Source of the DNA: Acidobacteriota bacterium
GTDB taxonomy: Bacteria; Acidobacteriota; Blastocatellia; RBC074
DNA: 63,153 nucleotides
Assembly (NCBI GenBank): GCA_016789605.1
Contig: JAEUQO010000277.1
Span: forward strand, 1-63,153
Direction: 5' to 3'
The notes beneath the pieces are model-generated. The model made no database searches, had not been told where the DNA came from, and saw only the letters and a list, made by a program, of their open reading frames with translations. Each line of letters begins with the position of its first letter. Within the stretch, counting starts at the first letter, position 1. The position numbers and the translations under genes are program-made. Positions 54,811 through 62,713 of the stretch are shown piece after piece.

Positions 54811-54820
54811 GGGAAGTGCC

Positions 54821-55300
54821 TTACACACCGGCTGAATCATCTTCGATGAAATCGAAAACATATTTATCTTCGAAGGCAATATCGAACTTTCGCAACAGCG
54901 TCAGGTATTCATTCTTGAATGACTTTCGCTGATGATGCGCTTCCTGGTTGGCAATGTATTGAATGATTTGATCCAACTGCGAATGACCATAGGAGAATGC
55001 GCCGAAGCCTTCCTGCCAATTGAATCTTCCCCTAATCCAACGTTGTTCATTGATGAATTTCGATGAACCGGCCTTGATGTCTCTGACCAGATCAGACAGC
55101 CCGATGTTGGGCTTCAGGCCAATCAGCAAATGTACGTGATCGGCTACGCCATTGATTTGCAGCATTTTTTGCCCCTGATTAGAGACGATTCCGGTGATGT
55201 ATTTGTAAATCTCTTCTCTGTGTTCCGGCTGAATCAGGCATTGCCGCCCTTGCACGGCGAAAACCACCTGAATGTAAATCTGTGTATACGTATTTGCCAT
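54821..55300 (-). CDS. IS200-like Y1 transposase (RAYT-like)
   Basis: The 159-residue Y1 HUH transposase has QIYIQVVFAVQGR (early beta strand), HUH motif ADHVHLLIGL (near residue 52), and the late helix SYGHSQLDQIIQYIANQEAH with catalytic Tyr near 123, followed by QRKSFKNEYLTLL. This is the pattern of REP-associated tyrosine transposases, single-domain proteins that cut single-stranded hairpin DNA. It stands with REP sequences on both sides, without an IS200/605 tnpB. Its codon composition is A/T richer than hsdR and hsdM. It is inserted between hsdS and hsdM. The start ATG 55300 has GAGG upstream. Confidence 0.9.
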   Translation of the reverse strand: MANTYTQIYIQVVFAVQGRQCLIQPEHREEIYKYITGIVSNQGQKMLQINGVADHVHLLIGLKPNIGLSDLVRDIKAGSSKFINEQRWIRGRFNWQEGFGAFSYGHSQLDQIIQYIANQEAHHQRKSFKNEYLTLLRKFDIAFEDKYVFDFIEDDSAGV

Positions 55301-55316
55301 TTGGCCTCTTCAACTC

Positions 55317-55482
55317 GCTCCGTAAGAGCGAAATGTTTATAGAAATCAAGAAAGTTTTCCTGGCTCCGTAGGAGCGAAATGTTTATAGAAATCAAGAAAG
55401 TTTTCCTGGCTCCGTAGGAGCGCAATGTTTATAGAAATCAAGAAAGTTTTCCTGGCTCCGTAGGAGCGCAATGTTTATAGAA
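55317..55482. repeat. REP array, four direct copies at 46-bp period
   Basis: Copies begin at 55317, 55363, 55409 and 55455 (GCTCC), each reading GCTCC GTA GGAGC then G(A/C)AATGTTTATAG, with spacer AAATCAAGAAAGTTTTCCTG. The first copy has GTAAGAGC instead of GTAGGAGC, and the last two have GCAATG for GAAATG. The last spacer is lost. The array is 5' of the transposase gene. Confidence 0.95.
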
Positions 55483-55502
55483 TCGCGTTCAGAAAATTCC
55501 CC

Positions 55503-55549
55503 AAGCTCCATAGGAGCGAAATGTGCCGGATGTCGCTCCTATGGAGCTT
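55503..55549. repeat. Inverted REP pair (17-bp perfect stem)
   Basis: AAGCTCCATAGGAGCGA (55503-55519) is the exact reverse complement of 55533-55549, with a 13-nt loop. This is a REP head-to-head pair, like BIMEs, and can fold into one strong hairpin just after the hsdS stop. Confidence 0.9.
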
Positions 55550-55560
55550 GGAGGAGCGTT

Positions 55561-56835
55561 TCATTCCTGGCTATAAACATTCCGCGCCGCTGGCGCTGCC
55601 AGGCTTGATTCCTTTTCAAACGCCTGCGCCAGCAAGCGCGACGGCAGCAATTCAATTTCCTGGAGTTGGGCTTGGGCGGCAGCACGTAGCTGTTCGACTG
55701 CTCCCATCTTTTGCCCAAGTTGTTTGATTACTGTTAGTTGTTGATCAATTGGCAAGTAGGGGATTTCCACCGAATCGAGAATTTGCTGATTGACCGTCAA
55801 TTGCCCCGCAGAAGTGGATGCTGCTTCTTCTATGACCATACGAGCCGAAGGCAAGGACATACAAAGCTGGGCAAATTCAGGTAGTAACCCTTCCCGTAGT
55901 TGAGTTCGTATCAGGTGATCGTTAAAGATTGTGTCAGTAGGAAGAGTTTTATCTACTACGCAACATCGGCCAACTATCTCACGTGCTCCATTCACTCGCA
56001 CAAACAACAAATCACCGGGAAGCAAGCGATAGGTTTCAGCTTCTTTCGGGGAGACTTCGCCTTGACGGGGATCATCAAGGTTAATGACACCGCTAGAAAC
56101 ATCTGCAATACGCAAAACGATTGGCCCCTTTTCACCCATCTTTGGGCGTTTGCCAAAGCCGTTCCGATACGACAAAACCCATTGAGAAAATGGAGTAACT
56201 TTATAGCTGCCAAGCAAAGTGATTTCAATTTCTCGCAGCATCGCGGCAAATAAGGCTTCAGCCTCTTTCACTTGCGCTTGCGCCGCCTGCCGAGCCTCTT
56301 CGACGGCGGCGAGTTGGGCTTTCAGGCGGGCGGCGATGCGGCGTTGTTCGTCGTTTGGAATCAATGGCACTTCCACTGCATTGAGCATTTCACCATTCAA
56401 GTTGGCTTGATTTCCGCCACGCCCCTCTGACAAAGCGCGTAACCTCTCGTAAGAACAGCGAAGCCATAATTGCAGATAGTCAGGATCAAATGAGTCGTTT
56501 GGCAGAATTGCAAAACACGCCTGATTGGTCGTCGCCTCCACTTCCAGGACTGCTGATTGCCCTCGCGTTTTGCCTTGACCATACATTGCGACCAAAACCG
56601 TTCCGGGAGGCAAAAGCGGTAACGAACATTCTTGAATGGCTTTTTCCGAAACTTTTTCTTCAGTGTCATGGATGGGGTAAAAGGCAATTTCTCCAGTCTT
56701 TACCCAAGAGTATTTGGGCGGCTCCCAATAATCCTTACGGTCGCGTGATGGAGTAGTACCGCTGGTTGTCTTGGCAACATCAGCAATCTTCACCATTTCA
56801 ACTCTGTTTGCCTGTAACAATGCATCTAAGCTCAT
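55561..56835 (-). CDS. hsdS: Type I restriction-modification specificity subunit
   Basis: The 424-residue protein has the two-fold repeat of HsdS. The first target-recognition domain covers about 10-175 (VEMVKIADVAKTTSGTTPSR, then conserved GEMLNAVEVPLIPNDEQRRI with the coiled-coil LAAVEEARQAAQAQVKEAEA). The second covers about 210-370 (VSSGVINLDDPRQGEVSPKE). The last conserved region is [20 protein letters not shown]. HsdS fixes which bipartite DNA sequence is methylated and cut. The C-terminal residues NVYSQE come from a REP fragment. ATG 56835 overlaps the hsdR stop by 4 bp (ATGA). The recognition domains look A/T rich, as is typical of variable HsdS. Confidence 0.9.
   Translation of the reverse strand: MSLDALLQANRVEMVKIADVAKTTSGTTPSRDRKDYWEPPKYSWVKTGEIAFYPIHDTEEKVSEKAIQECSLPLLPPGTVLVAMYGQGKTRGQSAVLEVEATTNQACFAILPNDSFDPDYLQLWLRCSYERLRALSEGRGGNQANLNGEMLNAVEVPLIPNDEQRRIAARLKAQLAAVEEARQAAQAQVKEAEALFAAMLREIEITLLGSYKVTPFSQWVLSYRNGFGKRPKMGEKGPIVLRIADVSSGVINLDDPRQGEVSPKEAETYRLLPGDLLFVRVNGAREIVGRCCVVDKTLPTDTIFNDHLIRTQLREGLLPEFAQLCMSLPSARMVIEEAASTSAGQLTVNQQILDSVEIPYLPIDQQLTVIKQLGQKMGAVEQLRAAAQAQLQEIELLPSRLLAQAFEKESSLAAPAARNVYSQE
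55571..55585. repeat. REP fragment inside the hsdS 3' end
   Basis: CTATAAACATTCCGC is the reverse complement of the REP tail GCGGAATGTTTATAG. It lies inside the hsdS coding sequence and encodes the residues NVYS at its C-terminus. Confidence 0.8.
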
Positions 56836-59237
56836 ACACCAAACAACCTCATCTTGGCTTCTCGCATAACGTCCGCAGGTTTGCCCAATTTGCGCAGCGC
56901 CGCCAAACCGCCTGCGCGTTTGATTTCCGGCACTTCCCACAATTGATCGGATTCCAGGGCTTCGGTGCCGTCTTTGCCGAATTGATGGCCGAGTCCGCGC
57001 AACACGGTGGCGGCCTTTTCATCCACGGCGTCAAACCACGGCGCGTGGAGGGTCAGGTATTCGGTTTCGCGTTCCCAACGTTTCAGTGCGCGTTCGCGGT
57101 AACCGTAATGCGCGAAGACATCGAAATGATCGCATTCGACCAGGCCCATCAGTTCGCGCACGACTTCGGGCGAGTATTGTTGAGCGAGCAGATGTTCGAT
57201 CAACTGGCGGCGCTTTTGCGTTTCCACCCACAGGCGGCGGAATTCGTCCAGCGTGTGGGCTTCGGCCAGAACGCGGCGAATCATTTCCTGCTTGTATTCT
57301 TCGACGGGAACCGGCACGTCGCGGCCTTCGCGGCGTTGCAGGATGTAATGCCCCTGTTTGTCCACGCCGACGCGCTGGCCGTAAACCATCTGCGGCAGCG
57401 GTGACGGATCATCGTCGTCATCATCTTCCCAGCCGTTGTCGTCAGAGTTGTCATTGCCGGTTTTCTTCTTGCGCGGTTTGGCCGGAGCCGTCAGGAAATC
57501 CGTGCCGAACAGTTCCGTCACGCCCGTGTAATCGTAGAGCCAGAATTTGTATTTTTGCGTCGGTTCGTCAATGCGCGTGCCGCGTCCGACCATCTGGTAA
57601 AAGGCAATGGATGATTCCAGGTAACGAAAGAACACGACCGCGTTCAATCGTTCGATGTCCACGCCCGTGGCCAGCAAATCCACCGTGCAGGCGATAAAGC
57701 AGCGTTCGCCGGAACCGCGCATGACTTCGATCAAATCGCCGCCGCCGTCTGCCGTGCATTTGAACGCATAATGATCTTTCGGCGTCTGGCCTTTTTCCTG
57801 ACACCATTGGGCATAGAGTTTCTGCATTGCCATCGCCACGCGGTCGGCGTGCAGATCGCGCGTGCAGAAGATGATGACTTTTTGTTCCGGCCCGCCGTGT
57901 TCGCACAACCGCGCGAACAGGTCGGCGCACATCGCATTGATGCGCGCCGGAATCAGCAATTCATCGTCGAAGTGCCGGGAGTCATAATTGGCGCGCAAAT
58001 CTTCGGCCTGCACAGGGCGGCCCGTGCGTGCATCAACCGCGCGCGCGGCCAGAACTTCTTCGCGGGTGAATGTGCGCCAGTCAATCGAAGGTTTCAGCCG
58101 CACGATTTCACAGGCGGCCAGATACCCGTCTTCCTGCGCCTGAATCAGGGTGTATTCATAAACCGGTTCGCCAAAATAATTCAGATTGTCGCGGGTGATG
58201 TCGGCATCTTCTTCGGTTTGATGATCGGTGTCGCGCAACTGGCGCGGCGTCGCAGTCAGGCCAATCTGAATGGCCGAAGGATTTCGCCGGAGCACTTCAG
58301 ACCAGCGCCCCCACGCCGAGCGGTGACATTCGTCAATAATGATGGCGCTGAATGAATCCGGCGGGTAATGCTGCGAAAGGAAACTGGCATAACCTTCATC
58401 GTCGTCATCCAGGCCAAGCGTTTGATAGGTGGCGATGTGAATTTTGGCGTTTCGGGCCGCGTTGTCGCCGCGCTCGGTTTTGACGATGCGGGCGTGTTCA
58501 CCAAAGACTGCCGCAAGCTTGCCGTGCGCTTGTTCGCGCAATTCGTCACGGTCGCACAGAAACAACGCGGGTTTGGTCAAGCGTCCGGCTTCGTGCATGC
58601 GCCAGAGCAAATTGGCGGCGATTACCGTTTTGCCTGCGCCCGTCGCCAGCGAAAGCAACACGCGCGGGGCTTGTCCCGCTTGCTCATCACGCAGGATTTT
58701 TTCAAACGCCGCGCGAATCGCCGCATCCTGGTAATAGCGCGATTTGGGAAAGGCCTGACTGTCGGTCATAAACATCAAGCGGGATTCGGGCTTGGTCAGG
58801 TCAATGCCTTTGTCGCGGGCGTAACGCGCTGTCAGTTCGTCGTGCGTCAGGAAATCAGGAAAGGGAAACGGGCCATCGGGCATTTGCCGCAGCTTGTCGA
58901 ATTCGCCGTAAAGGTGACCATTGGTGGAAAAGCAATACTGCACATCGAAGCGTGTGCAGTCAGCATATCCTTTGGCTTGTTGCATTCCCTTTAACGGGTC
59001 TTCGCCTTCGGCTTTGGCTTCGATGACGGCAATGGGCAGCGGTTTGGGCATGTCACCCGCGTGGACGCAAAGCAGGTAATCCACACGTCCCGCACCCAAT
59101 CGGCGGCGGCCTTTGTTGCCGATTGGATCAACCGGGGCGGGTGTTTCCAGCCGCAATTTCCAATGCTCGTTATATCCCTTGTTTCGCAGGATTGGGTCTA
59201 TCAGGTAAAAGCGCGTCTCCGCTTCGTTTTTGGTCAC
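56832..59237 (-). CDS. hsdR: Type I restriction endonuclease subunit R
   Basis: The 801-residue protein has three parts. The N-terminal nuclease domain has a PD-(D/E)xK-like site (VDYLLC, then LPIAVIEAKAEGED near 75) and LKGMQQAKGYADCT. The helicase/translocase has Walker A SLATGAGKTVIAANLLWRMH near 205, Walker B IIDECHRSAWGRWSEVL near 315 and the motif III TATPRQ. The C-terminus (HTLDEFRRLWVETQKRRQLI) resembles the EcoEI-type HsdR end. It cuts unmethylated DNA after ATP-driven translocation. It is first in the order R-S-(transposase)-M. Walker and nuclease residues look intact, so the gene is not obviously broken. Its 3' end overlaps hsdS by 4 bp. Confidence 0.93.
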   Translation of the reverse strand: MTKNEAETRFYLIDPILRNKGYNEHWKLRLETPAPVDPIGNKGRRRLGAGRVDYLLCVHAGDMPKPLPIAVIEAKAEGEDPLKGMQQAKGYADCTRFDVQYCFSTNGHLYGEFDKLRQMPDGPFPFPDFLTHDELTARYARDKGIDLTKPESRLMFMTDSQAFPKSRYYQDAAIRAAFEKILRDEQAGQAPRVLLSLATGAGKTVIAANLLWRMHEAGRLTKPALFLCDRDELREQAHGKLAAVFGEHARIVKTERGDNAARNAKIHIATYQTLGLDDDDEGYASFLSQHYPPDSFSAIIIDECHRSAWGRWSEVLRRNPSAIQIGLTATPRQLRDTDHQTEEDADITRDNLNYFGEPVYEYTLIQAQEDGYLAACEIVRLKPSIDWRTFTREEVLAARAVDARTGRPVQAEDLRANYDSRHFDDELLIPARINAMCADLFARLCEHGGPEQKVIIFCTRDLHADRVAMAMQKLYAQWCQEKGQTPKDHYAFKCTADGGGDLIEVMRGSGERCFIACTVDLLATGVDIERLNAVVFFRYLESSIAFYQMVGRGTRIDEPTQKYKFWLYDYTGVTELFGTDFLTAPAKPRKKKTGNDNSDDNGWEDDDDDDPSPLPQMVYGQRVGVDKQGHYILQRREGRDVPVPVEEYKQEMIRRVLAEAHTLDEFRRLWVETQKRRQLIEHLLAQQYSPEVVRELMGLVECDHFDVFAHYGYRERALKRWERETEYLTLHAPWFDAVDEKAATVLRGLGHQFGKDGTEALESDQLWEVPEIKRAGGLAALRKLGKPADVMREAKMRLFGV

Positions 59238-59303
59238 GATTCACTTCGCTCCTTTTCCGGGCACGCAGCGCAGTATACGTAGGAAACGAAGTCGCACTCA
59301 AAT

Positions 59304-60137
59304 CTATCGCTGAAGCAATTGAGAGAAGCGTCTGAGAAGAGGAGAGCGTTTGGCGGAAGAGGCAAAAGGGATCAACAGCAATTTGGGAAATCGCTGCCAC
59401 ATTTCTTCGCTGAATTCTTCCAGCCCGAAGTTGACAGGTCTTGTGCCTGGCCGCAGCCGGAAGCTTCCGGCCAGGCGGTCCCAAATCGAAAAAATGCTGG
59501 CATAATTGCTGTCGGTTTCAGGCCGCAGCCGTGAATGATGCACGCGATGCAGCTCCGGCGTGACGATCAGCCAGCGCAGGGCGCGATCCCAACTTTCTGG
59601 CAAACGCACATTGCTGTGATGAAACAGAATCACCGGCAGCAGCAGCGTTTCGTAAAGCAAAAGCTGGCCGACCGAAATGCCTAGCAGCGGAATCACTGCC
59701 AGACGCAGTATTGTCGAGAGCAACAATTCTCCGGCGTGAAAGCGAATAGCGGTGCTGGCGTCCATTTCAGAATCAGAATGATGAACCCGATGAAAGCGCC
59801 AAAGAAAGTTGCATTCGTGATTGGCGCGGTGCCAGAAATACATCCAGGCGTCAAACAGCACAATCGCCGCCGCCGTTGCGACCAGAGGCGGCAACGAAAC
59901 CATGCGCAACAAGCCGAAGCTGCGGTTTTCCGCCCAGACCATCACTGCTGCCAACGTGCCGCCAAGCAACGCTTTCACTACCACAGAACCAATTCCGCCC
60001 AGCGCCAGATTTCGCAAAGTGTGCCGCAAATGCTGACGGCGTCCACCAGCGGCAGGCGCCACCCCTTCCAATGCGAAAAGCAGCGTCAAGCCAAGCGCGG
60101 CCAACAAGGTCGGAAGTTGTGCGGGTGGCAATCTCAT
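59304..60137 (-). CDS. Sterol desaturase/fatty-acid hydroxylase-like membrane protein
   Basis: The 277-residue membrane protein has the His clusters of the di-iron hydroxylase superfamily: HRANHE (HxxxH near 105), HRVHHSD (HxxHH near 118), FHHSN near 175 and HRVHHSRLRPETDSNYA near 200. Four or so hydrophobic helices lie around them. The family adds hydroxyls or double bonds to lipids or carotenoids in the membrane. The start at 60137 is 79 bp from the divergent LysR gene, so the LysR protein may control it. The acceptor lipid is unknown. Confidence 0.87.
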   Translation of the reverse strand: MRLPPAQLPTLLAALGLTLLFALEGVAPAAGGRRQHLRHTLRNLALGGIGSVVVKALLGGTLAAVMVWAENRSFGLLRMVSLPPLVATAAAIVLFDAWMYFWHRANHECNFLWRFHRVHHSDSEMDASTAIRFHAGELLLSTILRLAVIPLLGISVGQLLLYETLLLPVILFHHSNVRLPESWDRALRWLIVTPELHRVHHSRLRPETDSNYASIFSIWDRLAGSFRLRPGTRPVNFGLEEFSEEMWQRFPKLLLIPFASSAKRSPLLRRFSQLLQR

Positions 60138-60207
60138 CGTTTATCCTTTTGGCGCAAAGTAAGGATGAGCTTGCCATCAGGCAAATACTATTTTTCTGAC
60201 GGTTGAT

Positions 60208-60217
60208 ATAAGCTTAT
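60208..60217. promoter_or_regulatory. Palindrome ATAAGCTTAT overlapping the LysR start
   Basis: The perfect 10-bp palindrome spans 60208-60217 and includes the first two bases of the LysR start codon (60216-60218). It resembles a LysR half-site core, so it may be an autoregulatory operator. It lies 71-80 bp from the divergent hydroxylase gene start. Confidence 0.35.
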
Positions 60218-61157
60218 GCTGATGCTGGATAATTTCAACTTATACCCTTTGCACGTCTTTCGATTAGTGGCGCGTTCGGGCAGCGTGACCGGCGCAGCGC
60301 AAGAACTGTTTATCAGTCAGCCTGCGGTCTCGGCACATTTGAAAGCGCTCGAATCAGCCATCGGCGAGCCTTTATTTGAACGCACGCCGCGCGGCATGCA
60401 CCTGACCGCAACAGGCGCAGTGGTGCTGGAACAGGTCAACCGGCTATTTGCCTTGTATGAAGAAATTCCCGTGGCAGTAGGTGCGCTGCGCGGGCAAGTG
60501 CGCGGCGAAATTATGGTGGCGGCCTCCAGTACGCCGGGCGCATATCTGCTGCCAGAGTTGCTGCACAGCTTTCAACAAAAATACCCGGAAGCCCGCCCCA
60601 CACTGCGTCTGGGCGACAGCGCCGAAGTTTTGGACTGGTTGTCGAATTATCAAGCGCCGCTGGGAGTGATTGGCGAAATGCCTCTGGCCGCCAGTTTGGA
60701 AAGTGAGGAAATCGCCACCGACCAATTACAACTGGTTGTGGCGGCAGGCGACCCGCTTTACCGCGTCAGACAGGTCAAACCAGAGCATTTGCGCGGACGC
60801 ACGTTGCTGTTACGCGAAGAAGGTTCAAGCACGCGCGCAGGTGCACACCGTCTGCTCGGCGCGCGATTTTCGCAGTTTGAGCGCGTGATGGAGCTGCCCA
60901 GCACCGAAGCCATCAAACAGGCCGTCGCGTCAGGATTGGGCGTCGCGGTAATTTCGTCTCTGGCGACGAGATTGGAAGAAACCGTTGGCACGTTGCAAGC
61001 AGTGCGCGACCCGCAGTTGCGACAGGTGCGACGTTTTTTTCTGGTCAAGCGCAAAGACCGCACTTTGAACGCAGGAGCTGCTGCACTTTGGCATAGTTTA
61101 ACAACCTGTAAATTAGAGGCGATGTCAAAACCTCTGCGATCCGTAAGGAAAAGCTAG
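60216..61157 (+). CDS. LysR family transcriptional regulator
   Basis: The 313-residue protein has an N-terminal winged helix-turn-helix (PLHVFRLVARSGSVTGAAQE, LFISQPAVSAHLKALESAIG, residues about 9-60) and a LysR substrate-binding domain (about 90-295; GEIMVAASSTPGAYLLPELL, LQLVVAAGDPLYRVRQ, ASGLGVAVISSLATRLEE). The HTH sequence resembles CysB/CbbR-type members. It is divergent from the sterol-desaturase-like gene with 78 bp between, so it likely controls that gene and itself, which is typical for the family. A palindrome overlaps its start codon. The inducer is unknown. Confidence 0.9.
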   Translation: MLMLDNFNLYPLHVFRLVARSGSVTGAAQELFISQPAVSAHLKALESAIGEPLFERTPRGMHLTATGAVVLEQVNRLFALYEEIPVAVGALRGQVRGEIMVAASSTPGAYLLPELLHSFQQKYPEARPTLRLGDSAEVLDWLSNYQAPLGVIGEMPLAASLESEEIATDQLQLVVAAGDPLYRVRQVKPEHLRGRTLLLREEGSSTRAGAHRLLGARFSQFERVMELPSTEAIKQAVASGLGVAVISSLATRLEETVGTLQAVRDPQLRQVRRFFLVKRKDRTLNAGAAALWHSLTTCKLEAMSKPLRSVRKS

Positions 61158-61192
61158 CCAATCACCGGCGCAGTTCCGGTTGAATTGACGCA

Positions 61193-61705
61193 TTAATCTC
61201 CCCTTGAAGAAACAATGCGTGCTGTCGTGATGAGCTGGCCAGTGTGTCGCTGCGTGTGTTCTGCGATATGTACCAACAAACCAAATACATTGGTAGGCAG
61301 TTGCGCACGGCCGACGTAACGGGCGGCAAAAAGCGCCTCGTCCGGCGTCTTGCGCAAGACTTCCAAAGCTTCGTCAATTTTGGTTTGGGCGGCGGCGATC
61401 AGTTCGACGACGGGCGTTGGCGGTGTTCCTGCAACACGCTCTGCTGCGAGAAAATGGAATTGAGCGTCACTGAGCGAACGAGCTGCGACATAAGTCAACA
61501 AGCGGTCAATGCTGCCTGCGATATGGCGCAAGTGAAACCCGGCTGACGCAGCGCCACCGGGTTCTAACCAAACCTGCGGCAGGCTAAGCTTGGCGGCGTG
61601 CCGCTCAAGGTCTTCACGAGATTGCGTGAGCGCGTGTGCGGCGGGCATCAATAACGGCGAGTAGCCTGGCAGTGGGCCACGTAACCAGGGTTCAGGTTGC
61701 GTCAT
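61193..61705 (-). CDS. DinB family protein
   Basis: The 170-residue protein has the DinB four-helix pattern with spaced His: FHLRHIAGSIDRLLTYVAAR near 60 and LLVHIAEHTQRHTGQLIT near 145, giving the His triad that binds a metal. DinB/YfiT proteins are thiol or metal enzymes of mostly unknown substrate, often stress-linked. ATG 61705 with AAGGATG is the start; a much longer minus-strand frame (to 62629) runs through the DOPA-dioxygenase-like gene and is a false extension. Confidence 0.82.
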   Translation of the reverse strand: MTQPEPWLRGPLPGYSPLLMPAAHALTQSREDLERHAAKLSLPQVWLEPGGAASAGFHLRHIAGSIDRLLTYVAARSLSDAQFHFLAAERVAGTPPTPVVELIAAAQTKIDEALEVLRKTPDEALFAARYVGRAQLPTNVFGLLVHIAEHTQRHTGQLITTARIVSSRGD

Positions 61706-61888
61706 ACAGACATCCTTTTTTATGGTCAATAAGTCACACTTACAAATTCGATGGCACCCATTATAGTTTTGCCCAAACAGGGACAATAGTGACTCGATTC
61801 TGGCAGAGAGTACACCTTGCGAAGCTTTCAGGTCACGACGGCTCTCTGTATTCATCAATGTTTCTGACTGATCACAGAGGAGCAAACC

Positions 61889-62584
61889 ATGTCTGACGAA
61901 GAAAGAATTATCCACAACACCGAAGAAGATCAGGAATGGGCTGATTTGCTGTCGCCTACGCGGCGCAGTTTTTTGGTCAGCGCGGGGCTGACGGCGGCAG
62001 GTTTGACCGCCAGCGGCATCGAAGCCGAAGCGCAGGACATCGCCGTTCCGCAGGGCTTCAGTTTCAAACCCATCGTGCCGCCGCCCGACGTGGGCAAGAG
62101 TCCGTGGGGGTATGAAACTTACAAAGAAGTGGCGGCGCAACCCAAAAGCATTCGTCCGGGCGAAGAAAACGGGTTGCCGAAAGCGCCGCGCCCGTACACG
62201 GACATCAAGAGCTATCACGCGCATTTTTACTTTGACGAAGACACCTACGAAAAAGCCGCGCTGGTGCGCAAATGGGTGATCGAACGGTTCCCTGTCGAGC
62301 TGGGGAACTGGAATCTGCAACCGCGCGGGCCGCACGTCACGCCGTCGTTTTACTTTGGCTTCACGAATGATTTGTTGCCGATTGTGGTGCCGTGGCTGCA
62401 ACTCAACAGCCTGGGACTGACCATTCTGCTGCATCCGAACACGGACGATCCGCGCGCCGATCATTTGTATTACACGCTGTGGGTCAACCGTTCGCAGGCG
62501 GTCAACGCCTACGGCATGCCCAAATCGGCAACGGTCGAAAAGATTTTCCCGAACATCAAACCAACCGTAAAACTGGAAGTCTAA
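61889..62584 (+). CDS. DOPA 4,5-dioxygenase-like protein with Tat signal
   Basis: The 231-residue protein has an N-terminal twin-arginine signal (PTRRSFLVSAGLTAAGL) after about 20 acidic residues. The body matches the DOPA dioxygenase family by pattern: KSYHAHFYFDEDTYEKAALV (metal His pair), GPHVTPSFYFGFTNDLLPIV, and LTILLHPNTDDPRADHLYYT with His near 195. These vicinal-oxygen-chelate-like enzymes cleave DOPA rings extradiol-style in fungi and plants, and bacterial relatives are small and of unknown substrate. A Tat-exported version is unusual. GAGGAG lies 7 nt before ATG 61889. A hairpin follows its stop. Confidence 0.75.
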   Translation: MSDEERIIHNTEEDQEWADLLSPTRRSFLVSAGLTAAGLTASGIEAEAQDIAVPQGFSFKPIVPPPDVGKSPWGYETYKEVAAQPKSIRPGEENGLPKAPRPYTDIKSYHAHFYFDEDTYEKAALVRKWVIERFPVELGNWNLQPRGPHVTPSFYFGFTNDLLPIVVPWLQLNSLGLTILLHPNTDDPRADHLYYTLWVNRSQAVNAYGMPKSATVEKIFPNIKPTVKLEV

Positions 62585-62634
62585 GCGAGTTTGAGGTGGA
62601 GTTGGCGTGTTGCCCCTCCACCTCTCCATCTCGC
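62585..62634 (+). terminator. Hairpin after the DOPA-dioxygenase-like gene
   Basis: GAGGTGGAG (62593-62601) pairs with CTCCACCTC (62616-62624), and outer GCGAG/CTCGC extends it. There is no T-run, so it may be a weak or factor-dependent terminator. Confidence 0.45.
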
Positions 62635-62713
62635 CTGGCTACACGCCTCATCACACACCTTCAGCATCTGCTGACGAATTGCCGCCCGCCGTACGCTGTA
62701 GAATAATCCCGTT

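Noticed and set aside
55317..55482. CRISPR array
   Set aside because: The repeat units are 46 bp with constant spacers, internal palindromes and REP character, and no cas gene is near; spacers are not unique.
61193..62629. 478-codon minus-strand frame across DinB and the DOPA-dioxygenase-like gene
   Set aside because: Only the DinB part is meaningful; upstream residues are the antisense of the well-supported plus-strand gene.
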